This document shows, in pieces, positions 43,993-55,088 of a stretch of DNA of 64,000 nucleotides; within the stretch, counting starts at the first letter, position 1; each line of letters begins with the position of its first letter. Where the stretch lies: assembly GCA_904066235.2 (NCBI GenBank), contig CAJFCV020000001.1:2666001-2730000 (forward strand). Reading direction: 5' to 3'. The notes under the pieces were generated by a model. That model was not told the DNA's origin and did no database searches. It saw only the letters and a list, made by a program, of their open reading frames with translations. Made by a program: the position numbers and the translations under genes. The DNA is from Bursaphelenchus xylophilus (lineage: Eukaryota; Nematoda; Chromadorea; Rhabditida; Aphelenchoididae).

Positions 43993-46289
43993 TTAAAAGT
44001 CTGCAAGTACGACTTTTTGAACCTCCGATCTCGGCCATGTCTCACTATCTGTGGTGATATTAAACCAATACAACACGTCCTTGCCTGCCTGCGGAAAAAC
44101 GACCTTACTCGACCATACCGCGTTGACGTAAAAGGTGCGAACGTGTTCGTTGGGTTCCACATTGCACATTCTAGCACCCTAAAATTTGTGTTTTTGGTAC
44201 ACTAGTCCGTTCGAAAAATTGCTGGAGTGATTTTTGCGACATTCACGGTGAGAAAAGCCACAGCGCAAGAGACATCCCAAAATAGCCTATTGCACCGTGC
44301 AAAAAGTAAGATATTGCACAGTGCAAAGCGAACCTTCTTACGCACAGTGCATGTCGCGAAAAACCGCTCCAGCAACCTGATCCAGTGGCAAAAAACGCAC
44401 CATTTTGCATCCAGGAAGTATCAAAAATGTGGCAAAATGCTTCCCTATTCAAGTGAAATAAAGGCGCGCCCTTCATCCTCGCAAAAAGAACGGGCGCGCT
44501 TTTGAAATCCGAGTTTTTTCACTTGGAGAGGGAGGTATTTTGCCACATTTTTGATACTTCCCTGGATGCAAAATGGTACGTTTTTTGCCACTGGATCAGG
44601 TCCGTGACTGTATCAGTCTGTCGGAAAAATAGTGAGCATTCTGGCGCATCCAGCACTGCGCAGTTTCTTGCCTTTTGCACCGTGCAATAGGCTTTTTTGG
44701 GCGGTTGCTCGCACCCTGCCTCTTTTTGCTCAGTGCATGTCGCAAAAATCACTAAAGTGACTTTGCGAACCGACGATCAGCATGTCGGGAAAATAATGTG
44801 GATTTGTCTGAGCAAAATATCTCGCCGTGTCTTCAGGCACGATAAATCGACACTACAGTGGGGGCTGATTCAGTGGCAAAAAGCGTACAACTTTGTATCC
44901 GGGAGGTATCAGAAATGTGGCAAAATGCTTCCCTCTCCAAGTGAAAAAACTTCGTTTTGAAGGGCGCTCCCTTTCCCTCACAAGCGCGCGCTTTCGAAAT
45001 CGGATTTTTTTCACTTGGAGAGGGAAGCATTTCGCCACATTTTTGATACTTCCCGGATGCAAAATGGACGTTTTTTTACCACTGAACCAGGTCCCCCACT
45101 GTATTTTCCCAACAGACTGACAATTTGATATTGCTGCAGCACAGTACGCAGCAATGTACACTTATTCTGCATGAAAAACATGTCGAAAATCTGACAAGGG
45201 AAGTCGTTCAGATCGCAAATGAGTTGAGCTATGGGACCGGTATATTCTGATTCTCCATATTCGAAAACGGTAAAAGCTAAAACAATTTTTCCGTCTGGGC
45301 CCTGGTTTTCGAGAAAATCGACCGTAAAGTTTGACCGGAAAAAGCCCCGCTGAATAGTCCTCGCTCCGAAAGACCTTTGAATCAAGAGCCAAATGGCGGA
45401 GGGCGAGTGAAAGCGCTCTCAAAATTCTTTTGTCCGGGATGCCGGGGAAGGTTCGAGTCCCGCTAGGAGCAAACCCTAACTCATAATGGTTGCAAAGCAA
45501 ACAAAAATTTTTTTTCCTTTCACATACTTTGGAGAAAATATTGAAATGCATGTCAAATAGGCATATTTCTGCGCTGAACTCAAAAATGAAGTGTTTATTC
45601 CTAAAAAACTATTTGATCTGAAATTCTTGGGGTACACTTCACCACAAAAAACTAAAAAATTTTTATTTTTTATCATTTTCAATATCAAAGCTCTTTGAAC
45701 ATGGGTTTGAGCCTAGCGGGACTCGAACCTTCCCCGGCATCACGGACAAAAGAATTTTGAGTGACTTTTCACTCGCCCTCTGCCATTTGGCTCTTGATTC
45801 AAAGGTCTTTCGGAGCGAGGACTATTTAGCGGGGTCTCCGGTCAAACTTTACGGTCGATTTTCTCGAAAACCAGGGCCCAGACGGAAAAATTGTTTTAGC
45901 TCTTACCGTTTTAGAATATGGAGAATCAGAATATACCGGTTCCATAGCTCAACTCATTTGCGATCTGAACGACTTCCCTTGTGAGTTTCACCGCTCAGTC
46001 ACCTGTCACGTCAATTCCGACTGAATAAACCTACCCTCCGACAACGTGTTGGGCCTATATGGCCGGATATGGCGATGGTATGGTTGCCAGGCTTCACGTA
46101 TTTATGCTCGCAACCAAACCGTGGAAAGAGTCGGTAGTATTCGGGCTGACCGTGCAGGGTGTCGAACAAGTGCTCGAAATAGGTCCTCCATGCTTTGCCT
46201 TTGGGAGTTCCGGGTAGCCAGGTTTCAAATTCGCCCTCACGAACAACACAACTCACATGTACAAAGAGCAGAAAGAAGAGGAATTTCAT
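43993..46289 (-). CDS. Secreted protein, paralogue C, intron filled with nested repeats
   Basis: Exon 1 46289-46035 (85 codons) and exon 2 44178-43993 (61 codons plus stop), joined at the same phase-0 position as in paralogues A and B (CGGAGG|GTAGG; TTTTAG|GGT). Signal peptide MKFLFFLLFVHVSCVV. Exon 1 has KAWRTYFEHLF and ends ISGHIGPTRCRR; exon 2 has Cys at its fifth codon (GARMC), FYVNAVWSSKVVF and TTDSETW, aligning with the VYNSTTV and DGTW blocks of A. The intron is 1.86 kb of F3, F4 and F1 MITEs plus an inverted duplication. A transposable element begins about 10 bp upstream of the start codon, so no TATA promoter like that of A or B remains. It may be transcriptionally silent; the coding frame is intact. 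Confidence 0.7.
44203..44775. repeat. F4 MITE with F3 and F1 insertions
   Basis: Outer ends CTAGTCCGTTCGAAAAATTGC and, inverted, AAGTGACTTTGCGAACCGAC. Inside are a pair of AGCCTATTGCACCGTGCA arms, a complete F3 copy (44371-44610, AACCTGATCCAGTGG to CTGGATCAGGTCCGTGACTG) and an F1 left end (44613). Confidence 0.7.
44778..45120. repeat. F1 MITE split by an F3 insertion
   Basis: F1 ends are TCAGCATGTCGGGAAAATAATG at 44778 and TTTTCCCAACAGACTGA at about 45120; a complete F3 copy (44855-45105, CAGTGGGGGCTGATTCAG to CTGAACCAGGTCCCCCACTG) lies between, dating F3 after F1 here. Confidence 0.75.
45195..45477. repeat. Inverted duplication, arm 1
   Basis: Repeated in inverse at 45708-45983 with a few substitutions and short indels; spacer about 230 bp. 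Near its end is GGTTCGAGTCCCGC, which fits a tRNA/Pol III B box, preceded by TGGCGGAGGGCG, a loose A-box match. No tRNA cloverleaf can be drawn because the acceptor arms do not pair. Confidence 0.75.
45708..45983. repeat. Inverted duplication, arm 2
   Basis: Inverse of arm 1, from GCCTAGCGGGACTCGAACCTT to GATCTGAACGACTTCCCTT. Both arms stay open in one frame (FTVDFLENQGPDGK..., ICDLNDFPC), but the substitutions I can see between them change amino acids, which argues against coding constraint. Confidence 0.75.
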
Positions 46290-46466
46290 CTCTTTACAGG
46301 GCCGGTACGGCTACTTTTGAATAGTGATTTTTACGGCATGGGAAACGAAAAGTCAAAAAAAAAAAGGTTTTTATCAATAATTATTACTGCGAATCTAGAA
46401 TGCCACGATAAGCCAGAATATCACAGTAAGCTTTTCAAAACGGAAGTTTTGTGTTCTTCGTACATA

Positions 46467-46591
46467 TCAGTCTATCGGCAAAGTATAGTGGCGGATTGTC
46501 GTACCAAATTTCCAGCTTCGGCTAGCCCTCCGAAGCGATGATGGGCGATTGCAAGGCGCGACGACCCGCTACTATTTTCCCGACAGACTGA
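46467..46591. repeat. F1 MITE copy
   Basis: TCAGTCTATCGGCAAAGTATAG to CTATTTTCCCGACAGACTGA; interior AATTTCCAGCTTCGGCTAGCC as in the 1628 copy. Confidence 0.8.
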
Positions 46592-46726
46592 AATGTACGG
46601 AGAGGACAAAACTTCCATTTTGATGGGAGCTTACTGTGATATTCTAGCTTACCAAAGGCACAGCTCACAAAAATAGTCTTTGAAGAAATAAATTGGCGTG
46701 CGGAGGTCCTCCCCGTTGTTATAGGT

Positions 46727-47003
46727 ATACTACTAGTCGTTCCAGAAAGTGCGTGCACTTTTTTCCGCCTTGTTTTGCACCGCACAGTGCAAGTTTCGTG
46801 TTCCCCGCGCGACGCGATCCTTTTCGAAACATTTTGCACTGTGCAATTTCTAAAAAATCGCGCAGGCTCCGTTGAGAAAAGCCTGCGTCGCTGCGATATT
46901 GCAATTGCACGGTGCAAAAGGTCAAATGCACCCCGCAAGAAGGCATTTTGTGCACAGTGCGGCCCACGACAAAAAGTGCACGCACTTTCTGGAACGCCTA
47001 GTA
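46727..47003. repeat. F6 hairpin MITE
   Basis: ACTAGTCGTTCCAGAAAGTGCG to CGCACTTTCTGGAACGCCTAG, with GCACAGTGCA-type palindromes inside as in F2, indicating F2 and F6 are related. Confidence 0.75.
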
Positions 47004-47430
47004 GTCCGCTCGTCAAGTCGCTGGAGTGGTTTTTGTGACATGCGCTGTGAAAAAAGTTGTTTTCGCACAGTGCATGTAACAAAAATCACTCCAGCGATTT
47101 TACTAGCGGACTAGTATACCAATAACAACGCGAAGGACTTACTGCACGCCAATCTATTTTTTCCAAAGACTATTTTTGTGAGTCTGAGTTTTGTGAAAAT
47201 AAAGAAATTTTTTTTTGAAAATTTCGTTTCCCAAGCCGTAAAAATCGAGATTAACAAGTAGCTGTAACGGCCGACCCTTTAAATATTGAAATTTTTCATC
47301 ACAAAAACTTTTGAATTATACATAAGTCCACTATATATGGTAATTTGACATTAAAAAAGCTTAATATTGACCCGTAATGTTTCGATTTTTAAGTTTTACA
47401 ATCAATTTTGATTACAATTTTAACTGCGCC

Positions 47431-47485
47431 ATATTGTATAAATTACAAAGATATTTCCGTTAATTAAACTTTCCACACTATAAAG
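47431..47485 (+). promoter_or_regulatory. Orphan copy of the secreted-family promoter
   Basis: ATATTGTATAAATTACAAAG followed 42 bp on by CACTATAAAGAAAC parallels ATATTGCATAAATTACAAAG plus GCTATAAAAAGTC upstream of paralogue B. No start codon with a signal-peptide frame follows before the exon of the opposite-strand gene at 47634. Confidence 0.4.
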
Positions 47486-47633
47486 AAACTAATTCTAAGT
47501 CATTCCCAAGTAATAAAGGCTGATTTTACAGTAAATTTTTTTATCGATAATCAAATTTGAAGGATCGATTAAAAGCGAACTAAAACCAGCCGTATGAAAT
47601 TTCATAAATTTATATTTTACATTGTCATCGAGA

Positions 47634-49932
47634 TTACTTTCTTCTGCTCACCGTCTCCAGGGTTCTCCACATCAAATTCAGATGCTGAGCGATCGGTTCA
47701 ATATTCAGGCTGACATTCTAAAAGTAAACATTGGATAAGATGTAACTAAAGTTGCCGTTTACAAGAGAAGTACCCAATTGCGACGCTCAGATTTTCTGTA
47801 AATTTTGTACACACTTTGGGCATAGGTGCGTGCTCTAAAAATGACCGAGATTTTTAGGCCGAAAGTAGGTGAAAATTCGCCAGTTTTTGGATGTTTTGCA
47901 TGTAACTTTCCATACATATTTCCACGGTAGAGAGTAATGTTTCCACAAAAAATCAATTATTTCCACGCGAAATTGACAACGATATGGCCAAATAGTGTTT
48001 TTTTCTGACCGCTCTACGCCTTCTGCGTACCCTCTCGGCGGCGAAGATCGTTGAATATATGGGCTGTGTTTTATAAATTTTGTTTTTTTCAATCCAGCCC
48101 AAAGTGGCAAATTCAGTTCAAAGTCAACCTTGGATTAAAGTCCGGCGGATCTTGTTGATAGGCTTGACTCAATTTAGCATTTTTTATGCTTGCATTGGAC
48201 AAGATCCGGCGGACTTTAAGTCCGAGGTTAACTTTGAACCCAAATTACCGCTTTGAGCTGGATTGAAAATCAAAATTTGTAAATCTCCCATATATTCAAC
48301 AATATTTACCGCCGAGAGATTACGCAAAAGGCGAAGAGCGGTCAGAAAAAAGCACTATTTGGCCATGTCGTTGCCAATTTCGCGTGGAAAAATAAATTTT
48401 TTTTTGGAAACATTACTCTCTACGGTAGAAATAGGTATGAAAAATTTCATGCAAAAAATCCAAAAACTGTCGTATTTTTGCCTACTTTCGGCCTAAAAAT
48501 CTCGGTCGTTTCTGCAAAGCGCTAGCTAGCCTCGCTTGTCTTACAAAATTTTTTTTATAAATTTGTGCCACGGTTCATCTAAATCTGACCATCACACTTG
48601 GAGTACTATTTTACTCCCCCTATGAATGTAAATTTACCTCAGTCTCCTCCTTCTCAGCCTTTTTGAGGAGCCCAATCAACTCAAACAACATCTTCCTCTG
48701 ACTTCTACATTGTTCAATCCAATCGTTCTTCGGGTCCGCCGCACGGTTTCCTTTCATATATTGGACTAGCAGGTTGGAGATCTCGTAAACCTTTCCAAGA
48801 ATCGAGATCAACGCCGCAATGCCCATCTTGGTTTCGTCTTCCGCTTCATTCGGTGGATTCTTCATCAAAGTGTCGTCCATGTTGACGGAGACATCGGATG
48901 AGATGGTCTTGGTGGTATTCCTAGACAGGTACAATATATACAGTTTTTGCATAAAGTTCATGGACATTTTGTCACGATCCGCACCGTGCACAAATAAAAG
49001 AACTTACAGTTTGCCGGCACTCAACGACTCCTCCAAGAATTTCTTCTCCGTCGGCACGACGTTTTCTTTCTCCAATCTAAACACTGAACAATTCAAACAA
49101 AATTTACATACGGTTTTCCTTTGTTGAGAGCCATATAACACTTGTCCGCTTGTTCCATTTCTACCTCTAGTTGTTGTAATTCCGCCTCCTTCTGCTCTTT
49201 GTATTGCTCGAAATGGCCAAGAATGGCTTCTCTTTCGGTCCTCTCGAATTCCAAGGCGTGTTCAAGTTCATTCCTCTCGTTCTAAATCAGAATGAACTTA
49301 TTCATCATGTACAATATACATTTCTCACTATTCATCAAGCATAATATAAATTGTCTCACATTGAGTTTGTCGATTCGCTCTTTCAGCGCCTGAGTTTCAA
49401 GCGAATGCTTCTGTTCATTGCTCTCAATCACATCTTGCAAACGCAGAATCTCCAGCCGATTTCCTTCGAGGATCTGTTTCTAAAAGCCAAAAATACAACA
49501 AAAATATTGGCCTTACCTCAGCGCCAGTTCCCTCAGACTCCAAAGAACTCAGCCTATCCAGCAACTCCTGATTTTTCCGAAGCAATTCCTCATTCTCCCC
49601 CTCCAGTTCAACGTTTCTTCTCTTCAATTCTTCAGCTTCCTTGGAGACCTCGGCCTTTTCGACGAGCTCGGCGCTGTTCGCACCTCGGAAGGAATCAATA
49701 ATATCATAAATAACTTGTTTGATCTCGCTCAAGGTATCCACGGCATTTCCCTGACTGTCACCGACATCCGTACATTCTTCGAAGGCCAATGCAAACTTCT
49801 CGACCGCGAACAAGGTGTTGATGAGGTTGTGACTTTGTGTGGGGAACTCCTCCAACGAGCACTCCTTACCTAAAACAATATAAAAACAAAGGATGGAGTG
49901 GACTTACCGGAAAATACAAGATCAGCCGACAT
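47634..49932 (-). CDS. Coiled-coil protein, 7 or 8 exons
   Basis: Exons about 49932-49909, 49869-49518, 49482-49362, 49279-49109, 49078-49010, 48920-48641, 47720-47634, phases consistent. It begins MSADLVFSGKECSLEEFPTQ. Heptad-rich helices run from about residue 60 (VEKAEVSKEAEELKRRNVEL, RKNQELLDRLSSLE) through the fourth exon (ERTEREAILGHFEQYKEQKE). A Ser/Asp linker (SSDVSVNMDD) precedes a second helical region (GIAALISILGKVYEISNLLV, RKMLFELIGLLKKAEKEE) and the end is MWRTLETVSRRK. No signal peptide or membrane segment. It looks cytoskeletal or organelle-tethering, but I cannot name the family. The 900-bp last intron contains two F5 copies in inverted orientation. Confidence 0.75.
47772..48604. 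repeat. Pair of inverted F5 repeats
   Basis: Left copy 47772-48080 begins CCCAATTGCGACGCTCAGATT; right copy 48280-48604 ends CTGACCATCACACTTGGAGTA. They are separated by a smaller fold-back (48085-48265) built on TTTGAACC / AAGTCCGGCGGATCTTG arms. Confidence 0.7.
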
Positions 49933-50613
49933 CTTCAAGTCAGAATTCGGGAACCGAAGATTTTTTGGAAAAAATCTTTTTTTTGCTGTTCAAATAACAT
50001 TTTGGCGCTAAAAAAGTTTTCGCTGCGGGACGCCTGAGGAAAAAGATAAATTTTGACCAAATGAAAGGTGTGATATACCATTGGAGAGCCGTTAAAATTC
50101 TAAGCCTTTTGGAGTCGGGTTTACCACACCAATCTTTAACCTTTCCCGAGATACCACCGATTTTCGACATTTTTTTTTGCTTTCTTGAATTTCATCATTA
50201 AGATGACGGAATTTCTGGATATGGCTCCGATATTCATTATCAAGAAAAAACAGACTCTGAGGATTCAGTAGAAAAAGAAATCTTGACATTTGGCCTAAAA
50301 CTATAAAAGTTATAGCCGATTCAAGTAGGGCTACAAAAATGTTGCATCCTGCATGTTTTTACGCTGATTACGTCACCACAAAGTCCATGAAAATTTGAGT
50401 TTTCTGACCTCCAAACTGTGTTGGCAACAAACTTTGTCGCAGTCAACCCTCAAAATTATACGTTCTCCGTCAAATTCGCACGTCCCTTTCGAATCATTTG
50501 ATCTCGAACCTCCATTATCTCATTAGCTAATGGAGTTACAGTCCATTCGCTGTAACAAGCGGTTGGTTTGAGGGTATAAAAGTGTTGTTTCAACCCCCTT
50601 CCCGTCTTCGGAA
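49933..50613. other. Divergent intergenic region
   Basis: Separates the start of the coiled-coil gene (minus) from the start of the ACAD10-type gene (plus). No repeat family ends, RNA gene or exon recognised; promoters for both genes should lie here. Nearest box-like sequence is TATAAAAG at 50574, about 40 bp before the ACAD10 start codon. Confidence 0.45.
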
Positions 50614-53600
50614 ATGCACGGCCGAATAAATACGGTAGTCTTTGATTTGGGAGGGGTCCTCCTCCCGGCTCCATTCTCTTTCTGGTCCGGTAAGAGAATC
50701 AAAAAAGAAGGAGTTTTGTTTAGATCTGGAGAAGAAATGGGGTCTGAAGAGCGGATCCGTTGGGAAGACGCTGTTGTCGCCTCAGGTCAAGCCAAGATTC
50801 GATGAATTGGAGAGGGGAGAGCTGACCTTGGAGGACTTCAAACCTCTGTATACTTACTTTTACAACAAACAAGTAAGTAATTGGAGGTATAGTAATAGGG
50901 GGAGTACCCCAAACGCTCAGATTATGATGAAACTTGGCGCAACTTTAGAATAATTTTTTCTCAGGCATATGACAGCTTCCTAGCTTGCGCTTTGCGAAAA
51001 TGACCATGATTTTTAGATCGAAAATTGGCAAAAATGTGACACTTTTTTGCCAATTTTGATATCAAAACTTTCATGCCAATTTCTACTGCAGAGTATAATG
51101 TTTCCACAAAAAATTATTCTTTTCCGCACGAAACCGGCAAGGATACGGCCAAAAAGTTTTCTTCTCTCTGACCGCTCTCCGCCTTTCGCGTACTCTCTCC
51201 TCCGCAAAGACTGTTCAATATCTCGGCGGCGGCTGCAGATTACGAGCTAAAATTTTTCGGAAATGATAAGTTGCCTATTTCTGATAGTGTGCAAAATTCA
51301 CGAAAAAATCTTTGCGTCGCTCTTTGCGTACTTCCTTTGTAAAATATGTAAATATTATGATTTGTTCAGAATGGGACCAATCTTGCTTCCTTACCCTGTC
51401 TGGATTGGAATGCCCCTGTGTTTGATACGGAATGGGTGCCCATTCTGGAATTCCTGAGAGCTCAAGGCTACAAAGTTTACTTGCTCTCCAATAACTGGTA
51501 TTATGATCGGGCCAGAAGCGCCCCGACTCTGCCAATCAACACTACTCTGTTTGATGGGGTATTTGAGTCTTGCCGATTACAAATGAGAAAGCCGGAGCCG
51601 AGAATATTCAAGAGTGTTATGAAAACGCTGAACCTGCAACCGGATCAGATCTTATTCATCGATGACTTGGGAGAGAACCTCAAGTCCGCAAGAGCACTCG
51701 GTTGGAACACGATCAAAGTAGGTGACTTAAATTAATGTAATACAAATTTTAGTGCGTAAACAGACCGAGTACGATCATGGAGATCGAGAGACATCTCGGA
51801 ATCAGCCTTAAGAATCATATTTCGGGCGCCGTTGATGAGGAACGCAGTAAGGAATTAAACAAATATTAAAAAGTATGTTGTAGATGCCCAACTGGATAGT
51901 CGAGCATTGCTATCGTACCTTCAACGCAAATACAAATCACAATCAACCAGTTTGACTGTTAAGCGATTTGTTCATGGTCAATCCAATCCAACTTTTTATA
52001 TCAAATTTGATGACAAAGAATTTGTCCTGAGGAAGAAGCCGGTAAGCGGAAAGGCTGAAGATCAAAAACAAAATTCTGTTTTAGTCCGGTGTCTTATTGC
52101 CATCGGCTCATCTCATTGACCGCGAATTCAAAGTCCAAAAAGCCCTAAAAGGTCAAATCCCGGTGCCGGAAGTGATTGATTATGTTGAAGGGTAAGTGAA
52201 CACAGCAAAATTCAAGTGCTCTCAGTGTTCTGGACACTCCATTCTACTTGATGAGCTATGTTCAAGGGCGCATCTTCACTGATTATGAACTTAAAAACAT
52301 CCCCAAAGACCAGAGGAAACTTTATTGGATGGAGTTGGTGAGAGTTTTGGCCAGAATCCACGGAGTTAACTATAACGCGTCTGGCCTGCAAGGCTTTGGG
52401 AAACATAGCGATTACCTTGAAAGAAATCTCAAGAGATGGTATCATAACTACCAAGCAACAAAGACCATGGAATTGAATATAGTGGATCAGCTATATGAGA
52501 TGTTGATTCGGAAGATCCCCAAAGATACGATGGTTACGCTGATCCATGGGGATTTCAGATTGGATAATGTCATCTTCCATCCAACCGAGCCCCGAATTAT
52601 CGCTGTTATTGACTGGGAAAACTCGACCATTGGCGATCCGATGACGGATCTGGGGACGGTTCTTATCAATTACTATCACGATGAGAAGAGCGTCTTCCCT
52701 TCCGTTAAACCCATATCTACACTGAAAGACAGAGGTCTTCTGGAGGACAAAGAGCTGTTCCAGGTGTATCGACAAGAGCTGGCACTCTCTTCGCAACGCA
52801 CTCCCAAATGGATGGAGCTGGGCGTGAAGAGCGACGAGTGGAACTTCTACATCTCGTTCCTTCTCTTCAGATTGGCTGCTGTGTGTCAAGGAGTGTATAA
52901 AAGACATCTCATTGGGCAGAACACGGCTCCCAATGCTCAACATTTCGGCCATTTGTCAAAGAAACTGTTCGAGCAAGGCTATGTTGTCCTCAGGCAAACT
53001 AGTTTTGGCCAATTTCCCATAGTCCCATCAGCAATGTCCAAAAGAGGACAATGGTTTTACGAGAATGTCAAGGAGTTCATGGAGACTGTAAGTATTTGCA
53101 AAGGGTTTCATCAGGGATTTTCAGGAGATTCTTCCACGAGAACAAGAGTTTATTCAATGGTTTAACAGCGATAAATGCTTTACAATAATGCCACTGGTTG
53201 AGCAACTCAAGGCCAAGGCGAGAGCCAAGGGTCTTTGGAATCTGTTCATCCCGCCTTACATTGACCCTAAAGGCGAATTCGGCCAAGGTCTGACGAATGT
53301 CGAGTACGGGCACATCGCCGAGTTGATGGGAAGGTGCATGTACTCACCGGAGATTTTCAACTGCAGTCCGCCTGACACCGCGAATATGGAGGTAAGCGCT
53401 TAGTACAATGGTATTGACGTCTCTCAGGTGTTGGTGAAATACGCAACTCGGGATCAGCAGAACAAATGGTTGAAGCCGTTGCTGGATGGAGAGATCCGGT
53501 CCTGTTTTTCGATGACGGAAAAGGATGTCGCCTCGTCTGACGCTCTGAACATCCAAGCTCCGATCTACCGAGATGGGAAGGGAAACTTTGTGATCAACGC

Positions 53601-54357
53601 GAAGAAGTTCTTCACTTCCCATGCATCCCATCCGAACTGTAAAATTTGCATATTTATGGGGAAAATTGAGGGATGGCAAAAGAGGAATGTGCATGAGAGA
53701 CAAAGCGCTGTTTTGATCCCGATGGACACGCCTGGAGTCAAAGTGGTACGACCGCTCACAATATTGGGATCGTATGATGCACCGGGTAATACAGATTGTA
53801 ATTCTTAATCATCTAGTTTAGGTGGCCATTGTGAGATTTTGTTCGAGAATGTCGTCGTGCCCGAAAGTAATCTTTTGTTGGGAGAAGGTCGCGGATTCGA
53901 GATAGCCCAAGGCAGATTGGGGCCTGGCCGGATTCACCACTGTATGCGGTTGATTGGCCACTCGATGAGAGCCATTGAACTCCTCAAGGAAAGGGCGCTT
54001 TCTGATCGCACGGTGCAAGATCACAAGTTGATGGATTTCCAGACGGTTCGAATGGACTTGGCCCATTCTCTAATCGAGGTGGAACAGGCCAGACTACTCG
54101 TCCTCAAAACGGCGCACATCATAGATACGGTGGGAGCGAAACTGGCATTGAAGGAGATCGCCATGATCAAAGTTTTGGTTCCTCAAGTGGCCTACAAGAT
54201 CATCGACCGCGTCATTCAGATCTATGGGGCTGCCGGTCTCACGCATGACTATCCTCTGGCCGGACTATTCAGTCGAACTCGGAGTTTAATGATCGCCGAT
54301 GGCCCGGATATTGTGCACTTGGAGACGGTTGTAAAGAGCGAGATATCAAAAATTTAG
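50614..54357 (+). CDS. ACAD10: ACAD10-type protein: HAD hydrolase, APH-like kinase and acyl-CoA dehydrogenase
   Basis: Single gene encoding three fused domains. HAD-like hydrolase: [11 protein letters not shown] (exon 1, catalytic Asp), [21 protein letters not shown] and [12 protein letters not shown]. Aminoglycoside-phosphotransferase/choline-kinase-like domain from about 51940: [22 protein letters not shown], then [14 protein letters not shown] (HxDxxxxN), [18 protein letters not shown]. Acyl-CoA dehydrogenase from about 53190: [71 protein letters not shown] and the end [14 protein letters not shown]. By alignment with medium-chain ACADs the Asp of ADGPD is at the catalytic-base position and is present; the next Glu usual in this family is Ile here. 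In animals ACAD10/11 process 4-hydroxy acids by phosphorylation and dehydrogenation in mitochondria/peroxisomes (family knowledge). Intron 2 holds an F5 repeat (50908-51330). Confidence 0.95.
50908..51335. repeat. F5 repeat in ACAD10 intron 2
   Basis: CCCAAACGCTCAGATTATGATG at the left, then GATCGAAAATTGGCAAAAATG, TTCTACTGCAGAGTATAATG, GACCGCTCTCCGCCTTTCGCG, GGCGGCGGCTGCAGATTACG; right end CTTTGCGTCGCTCTTTGCGTA. Confidence 0.7.
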
Positions 54358-54538
54358 ATTTAACGTTATTTAATGTGTTGAATTTTAATTACCGTATCAG
54401 AAATATTTTACATTAACACATTGCCGGAAAAAATCGTATAAATACTTTATTTTATAGAATTTTATGCGTATAAATACTTCATTTTATATAATTCACCGCA
54501 AGTTTTTATAAAATACAGTCATATTAAGGCAACAAACA

Positions 54539-55088
54539 TTACGGAGGAGCACAGTAGAATAACGGTAACTCCGTGGGGCTTTTCCGTTGACATCTCGGGC
54601 ATTTCACGAAGTGTCCGCTATGTCGGACCAGGTCGTCCGTGCAACCTTTACAGCTGACAATTTTCAGGCATTGTATGCAGTAGACGGGATTCTGGGCCTT
54701 TTCTTCGAGACAGATCGCGCACATGTCGTTTTCAAAGTGCAGAATCTGCGCATATTCCAATATTTTGTTGACTTCACTGAAAAAATGAAATGTAAAGGTG
54801 TGAACGAGATATAAAGAACATGTTATTTCCTCACACGGAACTGGACACGAATGAATAAACTCACAATTGAATCATTTTTAAGATCAACGACCTTAATTCT
54901 GGTAGTTGATCGACCATGTCATCGGGATATAGGATTGTCCATGTCTTGTGTAGCGTCCCATTGAGTTCCTGAATTTCAACGACTGTTTCATCATGACGTT
55001 TCCTATCAAAATCAGTGGGCTCCAAAACTTCTTTTTCCAGCTTTTCAATAGCCTTCTCGATCGCTGGAGTAGACGCGTTGAAGGCCAT
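54539..55088 (-). CDS. RING-like zinc-finger protein, 2 exons
   Basis: Exon 1 55088-54866 is helical and acidic (MAFNASTPAIEKAIEKLEKE, LPELRSLILKMI); exon 2 54784-54539 carries a Cys-rich finger: CAICLEE, YCIQCLKIVSCKGC, RHSGHFVKCPRC. The C-x2-C ... C-x2-C ... C-x2-C ... H ... C-x2-C spacing is RING-like but irregular, so E3 ubiquitin-ligase activity is only an inference. About 155 aa; the frame joins at TT|GTGAGT and TTTCAG|T. It ends tail-to-tail with the ACAD10-type gene with a gap of about 180 bp. Confidence 0.75.

Larger units (their letters stand above)
46299..47275. mobile_element. About 970-bp TIR element with nested F1, F6 and F4 MITEs
   Basis: Left end GGGCCGGTACGGCTACTTTTG and right end (inverse) GGGTCGGCCGTTACAGCTACT match, continuing into TTTTTACGGCATGGGAAACG on both sides. 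A second inverted pair (46640-46730 and 47112-47190, CACAAAAATAGTCTTTGAAG) lies inside. Nested insertions: F1 at 46467-46591, F6 at 46727-47003 and F4 at 47003-47115. A related end fragment recurs at 62935-62990. No transposase frame. Confidence 0.7.

Noticed and set aside
45175..45385. Extra middle exon for secreted paralogue C (FTVDFLENQGPDGK...)
   Set aside because: Exon 2 at 44178-43993 aligns with exon 2 of A and B directly after exon 1; this frame lies in the inverted duplication, and the few substitutions between arms alter amino acids.
45380..45475. Candidate tRNA gene (GGTTCGAGTCCCGC with TGGCGGAGGGCG upstream)
   Set aside because: The acceptor and T stems do not pair and the anticodon stem cannot be drawn; treated as tRNA-like sequence only.
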